From positions 2,294,001 to 2,358,000 of the forward strand of contig NZ_CP126269.1 of NCBI RefSeq assembly GCF_003234445.2: a stretch of DNA of 64,000 bases, written 5' to 3'. Positions 7,898 to 16,384 of this stretch are shown here, piece by piece. This DNA is from Curtobacterium sp. MCLR17_036. GTDB lineage: Bacteria; Actinomycetota; Actinomycetes; Actinomycetales; Microbacteriaceae. Below the pieces are notes generated by a model. It saw only the letters and a program-made list of their open reading frames with translations. It searched no databases and was not told the DNA's origin. The position numbers were made by a program, and so were the translations under genes. Numbering within the stretch: the stretch's first letter is position 1; each line of letters begins with the position of its first letter.

Positions 7898-9381
7898 CCC
7901 TGCCCCCGCAGACCCGGCGGCAGGCCCGGGCCACCCGGGACGGCGAGGACGGCGGTGCATCAGCCGTCCGCAAGGGCGCCTCGGTCCTGTTCGGCCGCGG
8001 GTTGCTCTACGTCGTCGTCTGGTCGATGCAGCTCGTCGTCTCGTCGCTCATCTCGCCCGTGCTCGCGCACCTCATGCCGCCGTCGGAGTTCGGCGTCCTG
8101 GCATCGGCGATCGCTCTGTACCAGGCGCTCGTCGTGCTGGCGGTCGCCGGCCTCGACCAGGCGACCGTCCTGCAGCGTGCCGAGGACGGCGACGACCGCC
8201 GGGCCCGCGGGCTGCTCGCGGTCGGGGTCGTCACCGCCGCCGTCGTGATTGCGGTCGCGCTCGCGACGATCCCCGCGTGGGGCGACGCCGCCGGGTTCGT
8301 CGGCGCACACCCGCTGCTCCTCGTCGCCGTGCTCTGGACGGGGCCGTCGGCGATCGTCCAGCTGTCCCTCGCGGTGCTCGTCGCCCAGGACCGCATCCGC
8401 GTCTTCGCCGTGACGAGCCTGCTGTCGTCGATCGGCGGGTCCGTCATCGGGCTCGGCCTGCTCGCCGCCGTGCACGCCGACGCCACCACGTACGCGTGGG
8501 GCGGTGTCGTCGCGCAGGGCGCGGCGATGGTGGTGGGGATCGCAGCGACGCGACCGCGGATCGCGGGGCTGCTCGACCGCAGGACGACCGCCCGCGCGTT
8601 CCGTCTCGGCATCCCGGTGGCGCTCGGGAACCTGTCGTACTTCGTGCTGAACGCCGGCGACCGGATCGTCGTGCAGCGGCTGCTCGGTCCGGACGAGGTC
8701 GCGCGCTACCAGATCGCCTACGTCGTCGGGTCGGCGGTCATCCTGCTGCTCACGTTCACGAACCAGGCGTGGGCGCCGCACTTCGCCGCGGTCCGCGACG
8801 CCGTGGCCCGGCGCGAGCTCGCCGTGCACGCCCGCGACGAGCTGTACCGGTTGCTCGCGCCCGTGCTCCTCGCGGTGACCCTGGTGTCGCCGATCGCCCT
8901 GCCCGTCCTGGCGCCGGCGTCCTACCGGGTGCAGGGGCTCACGGTCGTCGTCTTCATCGTCGCGGTCACGGCCCTGCCGGTCGTCGCGAGCGGCGCCACC
9001 GGCCGGCTGCTGCTCGTGGAGCGACGCGGCGTGGCCGTCGGCGTCATCGCGGCCGTCGCCGGAGCGGTGAACATCGGCGCGAACCTCGTGCTCGTCCCGC
9101 TGTTCGGCATCGCCGGCGCCGGCGCCGCGACCGTCCTGGCGTACGTCGTGCTCGCGGTGCTGCAGCTCGCGGTCCTGCCCGACCGGCGTGCCTGGAACGG
9201 CCCGGGTCCCGCGGTCGTGCTCCCGGTGGCCGGGGCGCTCCTCGTGGCGGCCGCGTCGCTCTTCGTACCGGAGGACGCGCTCTGGAACTGGGTGCGGGCC
9301 GCCGGGGTGCTCGCCTGCCTGCCGTGGTTCGTCGTCCGGCTGCGGTCGGCTCGAGGACGAGGCGCGGCGACCTCGTCCTGA
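7894..9381 (+). CDS. polysaccharide flippase/O-antigen-transporter-like membrane protein
   Basis: A 495-aa polytopic protein with a basic N-terminal tail followed by about 12-14 membrane segments, in the pattern of Wzx/MurJ-superfamily exporters. Examples are SVLFGRGLLYVVVWSMQLVV at about residues 31-50, GNLSYFVLNAGDRIVVQRLL near 246-265 and GAGAATVLAYVVLAVLQLAV near the C-terminus. The motif in which the protein switches to the second half (NAGDRIVVQ...LGPDEVARYQIAY) is typical of this family. The GTG start at 7894 overlaps the preceding stop. The likely role is flipping a lipid-linked oligosaccharide across the membrane for the glycosyltransferases encoded around it. The substrate is inferred from context. 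Confidence 0.85.
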   Translation: MTLPPQTRRQARATRDGEDGGASAVRKGASVLFGRGLLYVVVWSMQLVVSSLISPVLAHLMPPSEFGVLASAIALYQALVVLAVAGLDQATVLQRAEDGDDRRARGLLAVGVVTAAVVIAVALATIPAWGDAAGFVGAHPLLLVAVLWTGPSAIVQLSLAVLVAQDRIRVFAVTSLLSSIGGSVIGLGLLAAVHADATTYAWGGVVAQGAAMVVGIAATRPRIAGLLDRRTTARAFRLGIPVALGNLSYFVLNAGDRIVVQRLLGPDEVARYQIAYVVGSAVILLLTFTNQAWAPHFAAVRDAVARRELAVHARDELYRLLAPVLLAVTLVSPIALPVLAPASYRVQGLTVVVFIVAVTALPVVASGATGRLLLVERRGVAVGVIAAVAGAVNIGANLVLVPLFGIAGAGAATVLAYVVLAVLQLAVLPDRRAWNGPGPAVVLPVAGALLVAAASLFVPEDALWNWVRAAGVLACLPWFVVRLRSARGRGAATSS

Positions 9382-9449
9382 CGGCGGCACGTGGGCGCGC
9401 GTCCGGTAGGGGGCGGCTCGCCAAGCCGCACCGCGCCGAGCACCGACCC

Positions 9450-9797
9450 GGCGCCGAGCGCCCGCACACTGCGCGGGCGCGCAGCGCACGGCACACACCG
9501 CGTCGGCGCCCAGCGCCCGCCGCGCACCATGCCGGCGCCCAGCGCCCGTCGCGCACCGCCTCGGCGCCCACGCCCGTCGCACACCGCGCCGGCGCCCAGC
9601 GCCCAGCGCCCGTCGCACACCGCGCCGCCGCCCAGCGCCCGTCACGCACCGCGCCGCCGCCCAGCGCCCAGCGCCCGTCGCACACCGCGCCGGCGCCCAG
9701 CGCCCGTCACGCACCGTGCCGGCGCCCGGCGCCCGTCACGCACCGTGCCGGCGCTCAGCGCCCGTCACGCACCGTGCCGGCGCTCAGCGCCCGTCAC
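9450..9797 (+). repeat. tandem array of ~29-bp GC-rich units at a convergent junction
   Basis: About ten to eleven imperfect copies of a unit close to GCGCCCAGCGCCCGTCACGC plus ACCGYGCCG fill the gap between the flippase gene and the GH16-like gene. The array runs into the 3' end of the latter: its last residues (RDGR) and stop codon lie within a repeat unit. The gap has no other gene. Such GC-rich units can pair with one another on both strands. Confidence 0.85.
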
Positions 9798-10725
9798 GGT
9801 CCGGCGTGGTCGCCTGCGGGTCGGCGCCGGCCGCGGGCACGTCGATCGTCACCCAGTCGACGAGCAGGGACCCGGCGGCGCTCCGCGGCGGGACACCGGC
9901 GATCGAGCCGGCCTGCACGACCAGGTGCATCGGGGCCGTCGGGATCGACTCGGTCGTCGTGCCGACGAGGGCACCGTCGACCAGGAACGACATCCGCGAG
10001 CGCGTCCACTCGATCGTGTACGTGTGCCAGTCGGCCAGCGACGCAGCGGTCTCGTGCTGCACGCACTTCTGCTCCGGGTCGCCCACGCAGTGCACGTTGA
10101 GCCCGGCCGTGCCGCCGAGCGCACCCTCGGGGAAGTCGACCTCGCCGTCCGCCCAGACGTTGTCGTCGCTCCAGAGCAGCACCGCGACGCCGTAGCCGTC
10201 GACGCGGTCACTCTTCATGCGGATGCTGTACCGACCAGCGGTCTGTCCGCCCCACCGGCCGTCGACCAGGGGGACGACGCCGCCGGCGAGCGGTGTGCCG
10301 CCCGCGGTGGTGCGCAGGTGCACGTCGAGCACGCCGCCGTGCGCGCTCAGGGCGGAGGCCTGGTAGCGGCCCGTCCCGGCGGTGTCCGCGAACCCGTGGT
10401 ACACCGAGAACCGGTCGCCGTAGGTGCGCTCGAAGGCGCCCGTCGCGGTCGGTTCGGCGAAGTCCTCGGCGAAGACGCGCTGCCACCCGCCGCCGCCGTC
10501 GGCCGTCGGCATCACCGCTCCGCTCGGGTCGACCGCGTCGACGCCCCGCCCGGTCGTGGCACCGGCGACGACGGCCGCGGCGACCACGACCGCCGCGGCG
10601 ACGAGCGCGGCACGGCGGCCGCTGCCCGCCGCACGGCGGTGTCGGGAGCGCCCGGTGGCGTGCGCCGCCGGCGCGCCGTTCGCGGCTGCGGCACGGGGGT
10701 CGAGCGTCGGTCCGACGCGGGTCAC
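9784..10725 (-). CDS. membrane-anchored GH16-like glycoside hydrolase
   Basis: A 313-aa protein with a cytoplasmic N-terminus of about 35 residues, one membrane anchor (RRAALVAAAVVVAAAVVAGA) and an extracytoplasmic beta-jelly-roll domain. The catalytic signature ExDxxE of family 16 is present as EVDFPE. Further family-like segments are FSVYHGF, WGGQTAGRYSIRMKSD and WHTYTIEWTRSRMSFLVDG. Family 16 enzymes cut or re-ligate beta-glucans and galactans. In an exopolysaccharide operon the expected role is trimming or releasing the operon's own polymer. The GTG start overlaps the upstream stop by 4 nt. The C-terminus has been extended or remade by the adjacent repeat array. Confidence 0.8.
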   Translation of the reverse strand: MTRVGPTLDPRAAAANGAPAAHATGRSRHRRAAGSGRRAALVAAAVVVAAAVVAGATTGRGVDAVDPSGAVMPTADGGGGWQRVFAEDFAEPTATGAFERTYGDRFSVYHGFADTAGTGRYQASALSAHGGVLDVHLRTTAGGTPLAGGVVPLVDGRWGGQTAGRYSIRMKSDRVDGYGVAVLLWSDDNVWADGEVDFPEGALGGTAGLNVHCVGDPEQKCVQHETAASLADWHTYTIEWTRSRMSFLVDGALVGTTTESIPTAPMHLVVQAGSIAGVPPRSAAGSLLVDWVTIDVPAAGADPQATTPDRDGR

Positions 10726-12959
10726 CCCGCGGCCCCGGCGGCCCGGCGCAGCCCCGCCGGCGTGAGCTCGTAGAGCGTCGTGGTTCCGGACGACCAGACC
10801 CGCTGCCACTGCGACGAGGACGCCATCGCCCGGGCGAGCCGCTGGTAGTCGGCGTCGCTCTGGTAGCCGTACCGCTCGTCGTAGGCGCCGAACGGTTCGG
10901 CGACGAGCGCGTAGTACTTCGTCGCGGCCCAGTTCTGCACGAGCTCCCGGGTCAGGACGGACACGTCGGCGGTCGCGTCGTAGCCCTGCGGGGACGGGTA
11001 CGGTCCCAGGGCCTCGCGGGACAGGTAGCCGACGTCGAAGTACCGCGCGCCGGTGTTGCTCGGCACCGCGTTCGCCGAGCCGGTCAGCAGCATCACCGAT
11101 CCTGCGGGTGCGGTGCGGTCGTACAGCCGCGTGGCCTCGGACTGACTGCGGGTCATCACGCGGTTCCAGTCGAGCGCGGTCTGCCCGAACGCCCCGACCG
11201 CGACGAGCGCGGCGACCCCCGCAGCGGCGACCGCGTACCGCACCGCGGTGGGACGGCCCACCCGACGAAGCAGCGCGCCGACGGGTGCGAACCGACCGGC
11301 CGGCAGCGGGAGCGCTGCGGCGAGGACGGCGATCCAGGGCGTCGCGAACAGGACGACGCGGAACACGCCCTCCTGGCCGTAGTTCGTCGCGACGAGCAGC
11401 GACACCGGGCTCGCCGCCGCGGCGAGCAGGGCCCAGTGCACGCGGTCCCGGCGGAGCAGCACCGTGACGACCGCCGCGATGCCGAGCAGCACGAGCGCCG
11501 CCGCCGGCACGTCGAACGCCAACCGGGTGACGAGCGGTCGCGGCAGCACGGTCAGGTCGTGGGCGGGCGGCTGGACGTTGTCGAGCACACGGCCGACGGC
11601 GGCCAGGGACAGGAACTTGCCGAGCACGTCGCCGTTCAACGCGGCGAACACCACCGCCGGCACGAGCACGACGGCCGGCAACCACCAGGGCCGGAGCAGT
11701 CGGAAGACCACCAGGACGACGAGCGCGGCGACCGTCAGGTACGGCGAGATCTGGTGCGTGACGGCGAGCACGACGCCGATCACCGCGATGGCGACGATGC
11801 GGGTCGGCCCGACGGTCCGGGTGCGCGCGAGGGAGGGGGTCGTGGCGTCCCGGACGGGCCCGGTCGCGAGCACCAGGATGACCACGGACAGCAGGATGCC
11901 CGTCGACTGCGGCGAGAAGTACGTCGTGTTGAGCGACCCCGTCATCGCGGTGAGCAGCGCGGCGACCCAGGGGCGTCGGGCCCCGGGCAACCAGTGTGCC
12001 GCGAGCACCCCGACGGCGATGGTCGTGCTGAACGCGAGCAGGACCGGCACCCACGCGGCGATCGTCATCGTGTCGACGATGCCGCCGACGTCGGCCACCC
12101 AGGCACCGCCGGCGAACAGGCCGGACCACGTCTGGAAGATGTCGGCGGCGGGATCGGTGCCGCCGTGCTGCCGGATGTACTCGAGGACGCCGATGTGCCG
12201 GGCTGCGGCGGTCACGGTCGGCACGCCGTACGTGATCGCCTGTGCGAGCTGGACGACACCGCCGAGCACCACGACGGGGACCGCGAGTCCGCGTCCGCGG
12301 ACGAGTGCCAGCACCGTCGCGGCGACCACCAGGACGAGCCCGACGACGAGCCCGGGCCCGAGCGAGCCGAACAGCCCGGCGGGCACGGGGTCGCCGACGT
12401 GGGTCACCGCGGCGACGACCACGATGCCCAGCCCGACGAGCGAGAGCGTCGTGACGATCGTGGTCGGTCCGGCGCGCCACCCGCGCGGCGCACCGGCCGG
12501 GCGTGCTGTCCGCAGCGCCCGCAGCGCCCGCAGGTCGCGCGGCACGACGACGTTGAGCACCACCACGGTGCCGACGACCAGGGCGACGAACGGTCCGGAC
12601 GGCTCCCAGCTGTGGGCGGTCGCCATGGCGTACCCGATGCCGATCGTCCCGACCAGGGAGCCGGCGACGGCGAGGACGGCGAACCGCGCGAGCGGCATCG
12701 GCCGGACGAGCAGGAGCGGCGCGACGCCGAGCAGTGCGAACAGGAAGACCCCGACGGCGCTCCCCCGCAGGGTCGGCAGGTCCGCGACCGTGCCGACGAG
12801 CGCGACGACGAGCGTGGCCACGACCGTCGCAGCGGCCGTGAGCCGCGCGGCGGGTCCCATCACCCGGTCGCGGCCGTCGCGCACCGGTGTGCCGTCGTCG
12901 GACGCGGGCGGGCCGGACGGGTCCGGCGAGGTGACCGGCGCGATCGTCGTGCCGGTCAC
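10722..12959 (-). CDS. large polytopic membrane protein of the polysaccharide operon
   Basis: A 745-aa integral membrane protein with roughly 14-16 hydrophobic segments and a C-terminal soluble part of about 120 residues (from about FGQTALDWNRVM). The central stretch around AADIFQTWSGLFAGGAWVAD and SLNTTYFSPQSTGILLSVVI looks like a large periplasmic-loop glycosyltransferase of the GT-C class or a Wzy-like polymerase, but I recognise no diagnostic motif. It is coupled by GTGA overlaps to the GT2 gene upstream and the GH16-like gene downstream. Given a flippase-like gene 3 kb away, a polymerase role fits the context. This is inference. Confidence 0.7.
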   Translation of the reverse strand: MTGTTIAPVTSPDPSGPPASDDGTPVRDGRDRVMGPAARLTAAATVVATLVVALVGTVADLPTLRGSAVGVFLFALLGVAPLLLVRPMPLARFAVLAVAGSLVGTIGIGYAMATAHSWEPSGPFVALVVGTVVVLNVVVPRDLRALRALRTARPAGAPRGWRAGPTTIVTTLSLVGLGIVVVAAVTHVGDPVPAGLFGSLGPGLVVGLVLVVAATVLALVRGRGLAVPVVVLGGVVQLAQAITYGVPTVTAAARHIGVLEYIRQHGGTDPAADIFQTWSGLFAGGAWVADVGGIVDTMTIAAWVPVLLAFSTTIAVGVLAAHWLPGARRPWVAALLTAMTGSLNTTYFSPQSTGILLSVVILVLATGPVRDATTPSLARTRTVGPTRIVAIAVIGVVLAVTHQISPYLTVAALVVLVVFRLLRPWWLPAVVLVPAVVFAALNGDVLGKFLSLAAVGRVLDNVQPPAHDLTVLPRPLVTRLAFDVPAAALVLLGIAAVVTVLLRRDRVHWALLAAAASPVSLLVATNYGQEGVFRVVLFATPWIAVLAAALPLPAGRFAPVGALLRRVGRPTAVRYAVAAAGVAALVAVGAFGQTALDWNRVMTRSQSEATRLYDRTAPAGSVMLLTGSANAVPSNTGARYFDVGYLSREALGPYPSPQGYDATADVSVLTRELVQNWAATKYYALVAEPFGAYDERYGYQSDADYQRLARAMASSSQWQRVWSSGTTTLYELTPAGLRRAAGAAG

Positions 12960-13918
12960 CTCGCGCTCACCGGCTGCTCGACCGGGCGGGCCGCCGGCGT
13001 GGTGACGACCACGCCGCCGAGCACCCGGCCCACGGCGTAGCCGAGGACGGTCGCGGCGACGGACAGCACGATCGCGCCGGCCCGGCGCCCGCCGCCGCGG
13101 CCGATCCGGCCGAGTTCGCGCAGGACGGCGCCGGGGATGACCCGAGTCAGGTACGTCGACTCGCTCGCGAGCGAGTCACCCGTGCCGACGCGCCGGCTGA
13201 GCACCGCCTTCGAGATGCCCTCGTAGTAGCTCCGACGGCGCAGGTAGCGCACGGTCACGCGGTCCGGCGAGACCCGGTGCGCGACGTTCGACCGCGGCTC
13301 GTACCGGATCCGTGCGCCGGGCCGCACCTGGGCGATCCGGATGCACAGCTCGGTCTCCTCGCAGCCGAGGGGCTGGTCGCCGACACGGCCGATGCCGGAG
13401 CGGAAGCCCCCGGCCAGCAGGATCGCCTCGCGGCGGAACGCCATGCTCGACCCGATCACGTTCCGGACGTCGCCCGGCGCCTCCGGCAGCCCGCGGTACG
13501 AGCACCCGACGATCCAGAGCAGCTCGTCGGCGTAGGGGCCGGCCCCGGTGGCGGTCGGCCAGGACGGCGTCGCACGGCCGCCGACGCCGACGACCTCGGG
13601 GTCCTCGAGCGCTGCGAGCAGGTGGCGCAACCAGTCGGGGTCCGCCGTGGCGTCGTCGTCGAGGAACGCGACCACGTCCGCCTCGGTCAGGGCGACGCCG
13701 GTGTTCCGCGCGCCGGAGAGCCCGCGGTCCTCGGTGTTCGGCACGACCCGCAGGTCGGGCCACCGCGCCGACGCCCGGGCCAGGAGCTCGGGCTCGTGGT
13801 CGATCACCACGACCACCTCGGGCTGCTCGGACTGGCGGACGGCGGACTCGACGCTGTCCTGCAGGTCGCCCCACCGCTGCTGCGTGTACGCGCAGATGAC
13901 GACCGCGACGGTCGTCAC
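12956..13918 (-). CDS. family 2 glycosyltransferase with C-terminal membrane anchor
   Basis: A 320-aa GT2 enzyme. Visible are VAVVICAYTQQRWGDLQDSV at the N-terminus, EVVVVIDHEPELLARA, the acceptor-side segment GLSGARNTGVALTEADVVAF, the acidic motif DDDATADPDW and the late motif GCEETELCIRI. One hydrophobic segment near the end (AGAIVLSVAATVLGYAVGRV) probably anchors it. The GTG start at 13918 overlaps the stop of the preceding GT2 gene (GTGA), and its own stop overlaps the next start. It is the second gene of the four-gene minus-strand polysaccharide operon. Confidence 0.87.
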   Translation of the reverse strand: MTTVAVVICAYTQQRWGDLQDSVESAVRQSEQPEVVVVIDHEPELLARASARWPDLRVVPNTEDRGLSGARNTGVALTEADVVAFLDDDATADPDWLRHLLAALEDPEVVGVGGRATPSWPTATGAGPYADELLWIVGCSYRGLPEAPGDVRNVIGSSMAFRREAILLAGGFRSGIGRVGDQPLGCEETELCIRIAQVRPGARIRYEPRSNVAHRVSPDRVTVRYLRRRSYYEGISKAVLSRRVGTGDSLASESTYLTRVIPGAVLRELGRIGRGGGRRAGAIVLSVAATVLGYAVGRVLGGVVVTTPAARPVEQPVSAR

Positions 13919-14796
13919 GCGACGTCCTCCTCGAGGCCGACGACCACGGCGGCGGCCGCAGCGGCCGCGACGGGAGCGCCGTGCGCCGCCGCCGGCTGGC
14001 CGGCGACGATCGGGGGGACGGCGTGCACGGCGACGCGACGTGCCTCGGCACGGCCGGCGACGGCGCGACGACGCTCGTGCATGATCGACTTCAGCACGCG
14101 GATGCCGTCCGTGACGGCGTTGAGGTTGCTGTGACCGTGCACGCGGAGCTTCTCGTGGCTCGGCACCTCGGTGATCGCCAACGCGGCCGACGACCAGCGG
14201 CAGGTCAGGACGGTCTCGATCTCGAAGCCGTCGCCCCAGAGCATCGTCCCGTCGGCCGGGCGCGGCAGCTCGGAGGAGAGCAGCCCGATCTCCGGCAGGA
14301 CGTCCGCCCAGAAGGCGTTGTAGCCGTAGCAGAGGTCGCTGTACCGGGTGCCGAGGATGACGTTGCACAGCGCGTTCAGCCCGCGGTTGCCGAGGTTGCG
14401 CAGGATCGTGATGTCGTCGCTCCCCCCGCCGAGGGCGTACCGGGTGCCCTTCGCGACGTCGGCGCCGTCGACGAGCGCCTGCACGAAGCGCGGGATCTCG
14501 TCGGGGTCGGCGGAGCAGTCGGCGTCGAACATGACGACCACGTCGCCGGTCACGGCTTCGAACCCGCAGGCGAGCGCGTTGCCCTTGCCCTTGCGGGTCT
14601 GGTGCACGACACGGATGCCGGGCAGCACGCGCTGCGCCGTCGCGACGGTGTCGTCGACCGAGTTGCCGTCGACCAGGATCACCTCGTGCACGGGCGGGAG
14701 CATCGGCAGGATGATCTCGAGGTTGCGGGCCTCGTTGCGGGCCGGGATGACGACGGAGACCCGCGGGTCTGCGGGGCGGACGGTTCGAACGGGCAT
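13915..14796 (-). CDS. family 2 glycosyltransferase, polyprenyl-phosphate-sugar-synthase-like
   Basis: A 293-aa GT2 enzyme and first gene of the operon. Motifs are RVSVVIPARNEARNLEIILP, EVILVDGNSVDDTVATA, RKGKGNALACGFEAVTGDVV and DADCSADPDEIPRFV, the last containing the DxD site. The short single-domain form resembles dolichyl-phosphate-mannose-synthase-like enzymes, so it may load a lipid carrier. The final 45 residues are alanine-rich and of low complexity. The ATG at 14796 is chosen because an ACAGGA ribosome site lies 8 nt upstream; a GTG two codons earlier is also possible. Confidence 0.85.
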   Translation of the reverse strand: MPVRTVRPADPRVSVVIPARNEARNLEIILPMLPPVHEVILVDGNSVDDTVATAQRVLPGIRVVHQTRKGKGNALACGFEAVTGDVVVMFDADCSADPDEIPRFVQALVDGADVAKGTRYALGGGSDDITILRNLGNRGLNALCNVILGTRYSDLCYGYNAFWADVLPEIGLLSSELPRPADGTMLWGDGFEIETVLTCRWSSAALAITEVPSHEKLRVHGHSNLNAVTDGIRVLKSIMHERRRAVAGRAEARRVAVHAVPPIVAGQPAAAHGAPVAAAAAAAVVVGLEEDVA

Positions 14797-15215
14797 GAGC
14801 ACGGTCCTGTCGGGTCAGGGTTGCGGTCGGGTGTCTCGGAGTGGGACCGGCGTCCGCTGACGACGCCGCGACGGCACGGGACGCCGCCGTCGGGTGGGCA
14901 CGGCACCGTCGCCACCGGGAACGCGGCCGAGTGGGTACCCTCGCCCGCGGTCCAACCATCGCCGTGGGCGGGGCAGCGGTCAATGCGGGTCCGATGCGCT
15001 TGCGGACACTCCGGCGCGGATACGGAAACCCGCAACCGCCGCGCAGGTGGCGCGGTCGGCGCGGCGGCGCACTGTCCGGGGACGGGACCGGCTGCCGGAC
15101 GGGAGGCACGGCGCGGCCCCGCACCGCGCCTCCTGTCCGTCCGTGGTCCGGCGACACGGCGACGGGCGCCTCCACGACGCGACGCGTCGGTCTCGCGGAT
15201 CACCTGCAGAGACGA
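14797..15215 (-). promoter_or_regulatory. upstream region of the polysaccharide operon; no gene seen
   Basis: About 420 bp without a convincing reading frame. It should hold the operon promoter. The best candidate I see on the minus strand is TTGACC (14978-14983), 17 bp, GATGGT (14955-14960), which is a weak -10. It also contains the imperfect GGAGGC-type hairpin listed separately. Confidence 0.35.
15097..15138. repeat. degenerate GGAGGC-core hairpin
   Basis: An 18-bp stem with two mismatches and one G-U pair (GGACGGGAGGCACGG on one arm). Its core matches the perfect hairpins at 28463, 44579 and 56508. It looks like a decayed member of that family and lies outside any gene. Confidence 0.6.
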
Positions 15216-15248
15216 GAACAGCCCCCGGGAAGATCCCGGGGGCTGTTC
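15216..15248 (-). terminator. terminator of tRNA-Gln
   Basis: A perfect 15-bp GC-rich stem (GAACAGCCCCCGGGA and its complement) with a 3-nt loop, 9 nt past the tRNA 3' end. Confidence 0.85.
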
Positions 15249-15256
15249 GTCGAGTG

Positions 15257-15328
15257 CTGGGGTACCTGGACTCGAACCAAGAACGACGGTACCAGAAACC
15301 GCTGTGTTGCCAATTACACCATACCCCA
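15257..15328 (-). tRNA. tRNA-Gln (anticodon CUG)
   Basis: A 72-nt cloverleaf. The acceptor stem is TGGGGTA/TACCCCA, the T loop GGTTCGAGTCC is canonical, and the anticodon loop TTCTGGT gives CUG. The 3' CCA is not encoded. It lies near gltX. Actinobacteria generally charge this tRNA first with glutamate, using a non-discriminating GltX, and then amidate it with GatCAB, so the proximity is functionally suggestive. Confidence 0.95.
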
Positions 15329-15372
15329 AGAGGCCCTGCGGCCTCGTGTCCCGTTGTCCGGGGCACGATCAA

Positions 15373-16374
15373 CTACTGTACAGCATCCCGGAGGTCCGTG
15401 AGACCACCCACCAGGTCCCGGTGCACGGCGGCGGCCGTCGCGGCACCGTGGCCGGCAGCCACGATGAGCTGTTCCGGCCCCGGAGGCGTCACGTCTCCCA
15501 CGGCGTAGAGCCCCGGGACCGAGGTCCGACCGACCCGGTCGACGACGAGCAACCCGTCCGCGTCCCGACGGAGCGGCGGGAACGCTCCGGGCGTGTCGTC
15601 ACGCTCGTCCGGACCGTCCCCGACCTGCAGCCAGTCGAGGTCGGCGTGCCAGGTCGGGCGCACGAAGCCACCGGAGCGGGGTTCCACGTGCCCGTCGGCG
15701 AGCCGGACGCCGGTCATGCCGGTCCGGTCGCCCTCCAGGTCCTCGACCCGTCGCTCGTCGACCACGACGCCCGCGGCGGCGAGTCGGGCACGGCCGGCGT
15801 CGTCCACCCGGGCGACGCCGTTCGTGTAGACGACCAGGTCGTCCGTCCAGGCCGCGACGAGCAGGGCGCGGTCCACGACGTCGTCGGTCTCGCAGATGAA
15901 CGCGAGGGGCTCACCGGCCTTGTCGTAGGCGTCGCACTCGACGCAGCTGTGCACGGAGGTGCCGTAGAACGCCCGCAACGTCGGGAGCGCCGGGAACTCC
16001 TCGCGGAGCCCCGTTGCCACGACGACGGCGCGCGCCCGTGCGTCGAGCTCGGTCCCCCGCCACGCACCGTGCAGGCGCCACCCCGCGGCGTCGGGCGTGA
16101 CGAGGTCGACGACGGACTGCACGACCGTGGCCTCGGGGTACCCCTCCACCTCGGTACGGCCGAGCTTGCGGAGCTCGAGCGGCGAGATCCCGTCGCGGGT
16201 CAGGAACCCGTGCGACCGCAGCGTGGCCGCGTTCCGGGGTCGGTTGGCGTCGACGAGCAGCACCGTCCGCTTCGCACGGACCAGGTTGAGCGCAGCGCTC
16301 AGCCCGGCCGGGCCGGCGCCGATCACCGCGACGTCGTGGACGACCGGCCCGTCCTGCGGTTCGGTGGTGCTCAT
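15373..16374 (-). CDS. FAD-dependent oxidoreductase, thioredoxin-reductase-like
   Basis: A 333-aa flavoprotein. The FAD-binding Rossmann motif GAGPAG is at about residues 19-24 (VAVIGAGPAGLSAALNLVRA), and the C-terminal FAD motif is GLYAVGDVTPPGPEQLIVAA. Where thioredoxin reductases carry the redox pair CATC, this protein has SCVECDAY, so a CxxC is kept with a different interior. The region expected to hold the NADPH site (AFICETDDVVDRALLVAAWT) lacks a clear GxGxxA. It may therefore not use NADPH, or it may be one of the atypical low-affinity branches. It is 10 bp downstream of gltX and probably co-transcribed. Confidence 0.82.
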   Translation of the reverse strand: MSTTEPQDGPVVHDVAVIGAGPAGLSAALNLVRAKRTVLLVDANRPRNAATLRSHGFLTRDGISPLELRKLGRTEVEGYPEATVVQSVVDLVTPDAAGWRLHGAWRGTELDARARAVVVATGLREEFPALPTLRAFYGTSVHSCVECDAYDKAGEPLAFICETDDVVDRALLVAAWTDDLVVYTNGVARVDDAGRARLAAAGVVVDERRVEDLEGDRTGMTGVRLADGHVEPRSGGFVRPTWHADLDWLQVGDGPDERDDTPGAFPPLRRDADGLLVVDRVGRTSVPGLYAVGDVTPPGPEQLIVAAGHGAATAAAVHRDLVGGLTDLRDAVQ

Positions 16375-16384
16375 CGTCAGCGGG

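Noticed and set aside
9784..12480. Very long open frame (about 900 codons) on the minus strand
   Set aside because: Only its 3' third is the GH16-like gene. The rest is the Arg/Pro-rich shadow of the membrane protein gene in another frame.
10293..13040. Plus-strand frame of about 900 codons across the polysaccharide operon
   Set aside because: Arg/Pro/His-rich antisense shadow of coupled minus-strand genes with clear domains.
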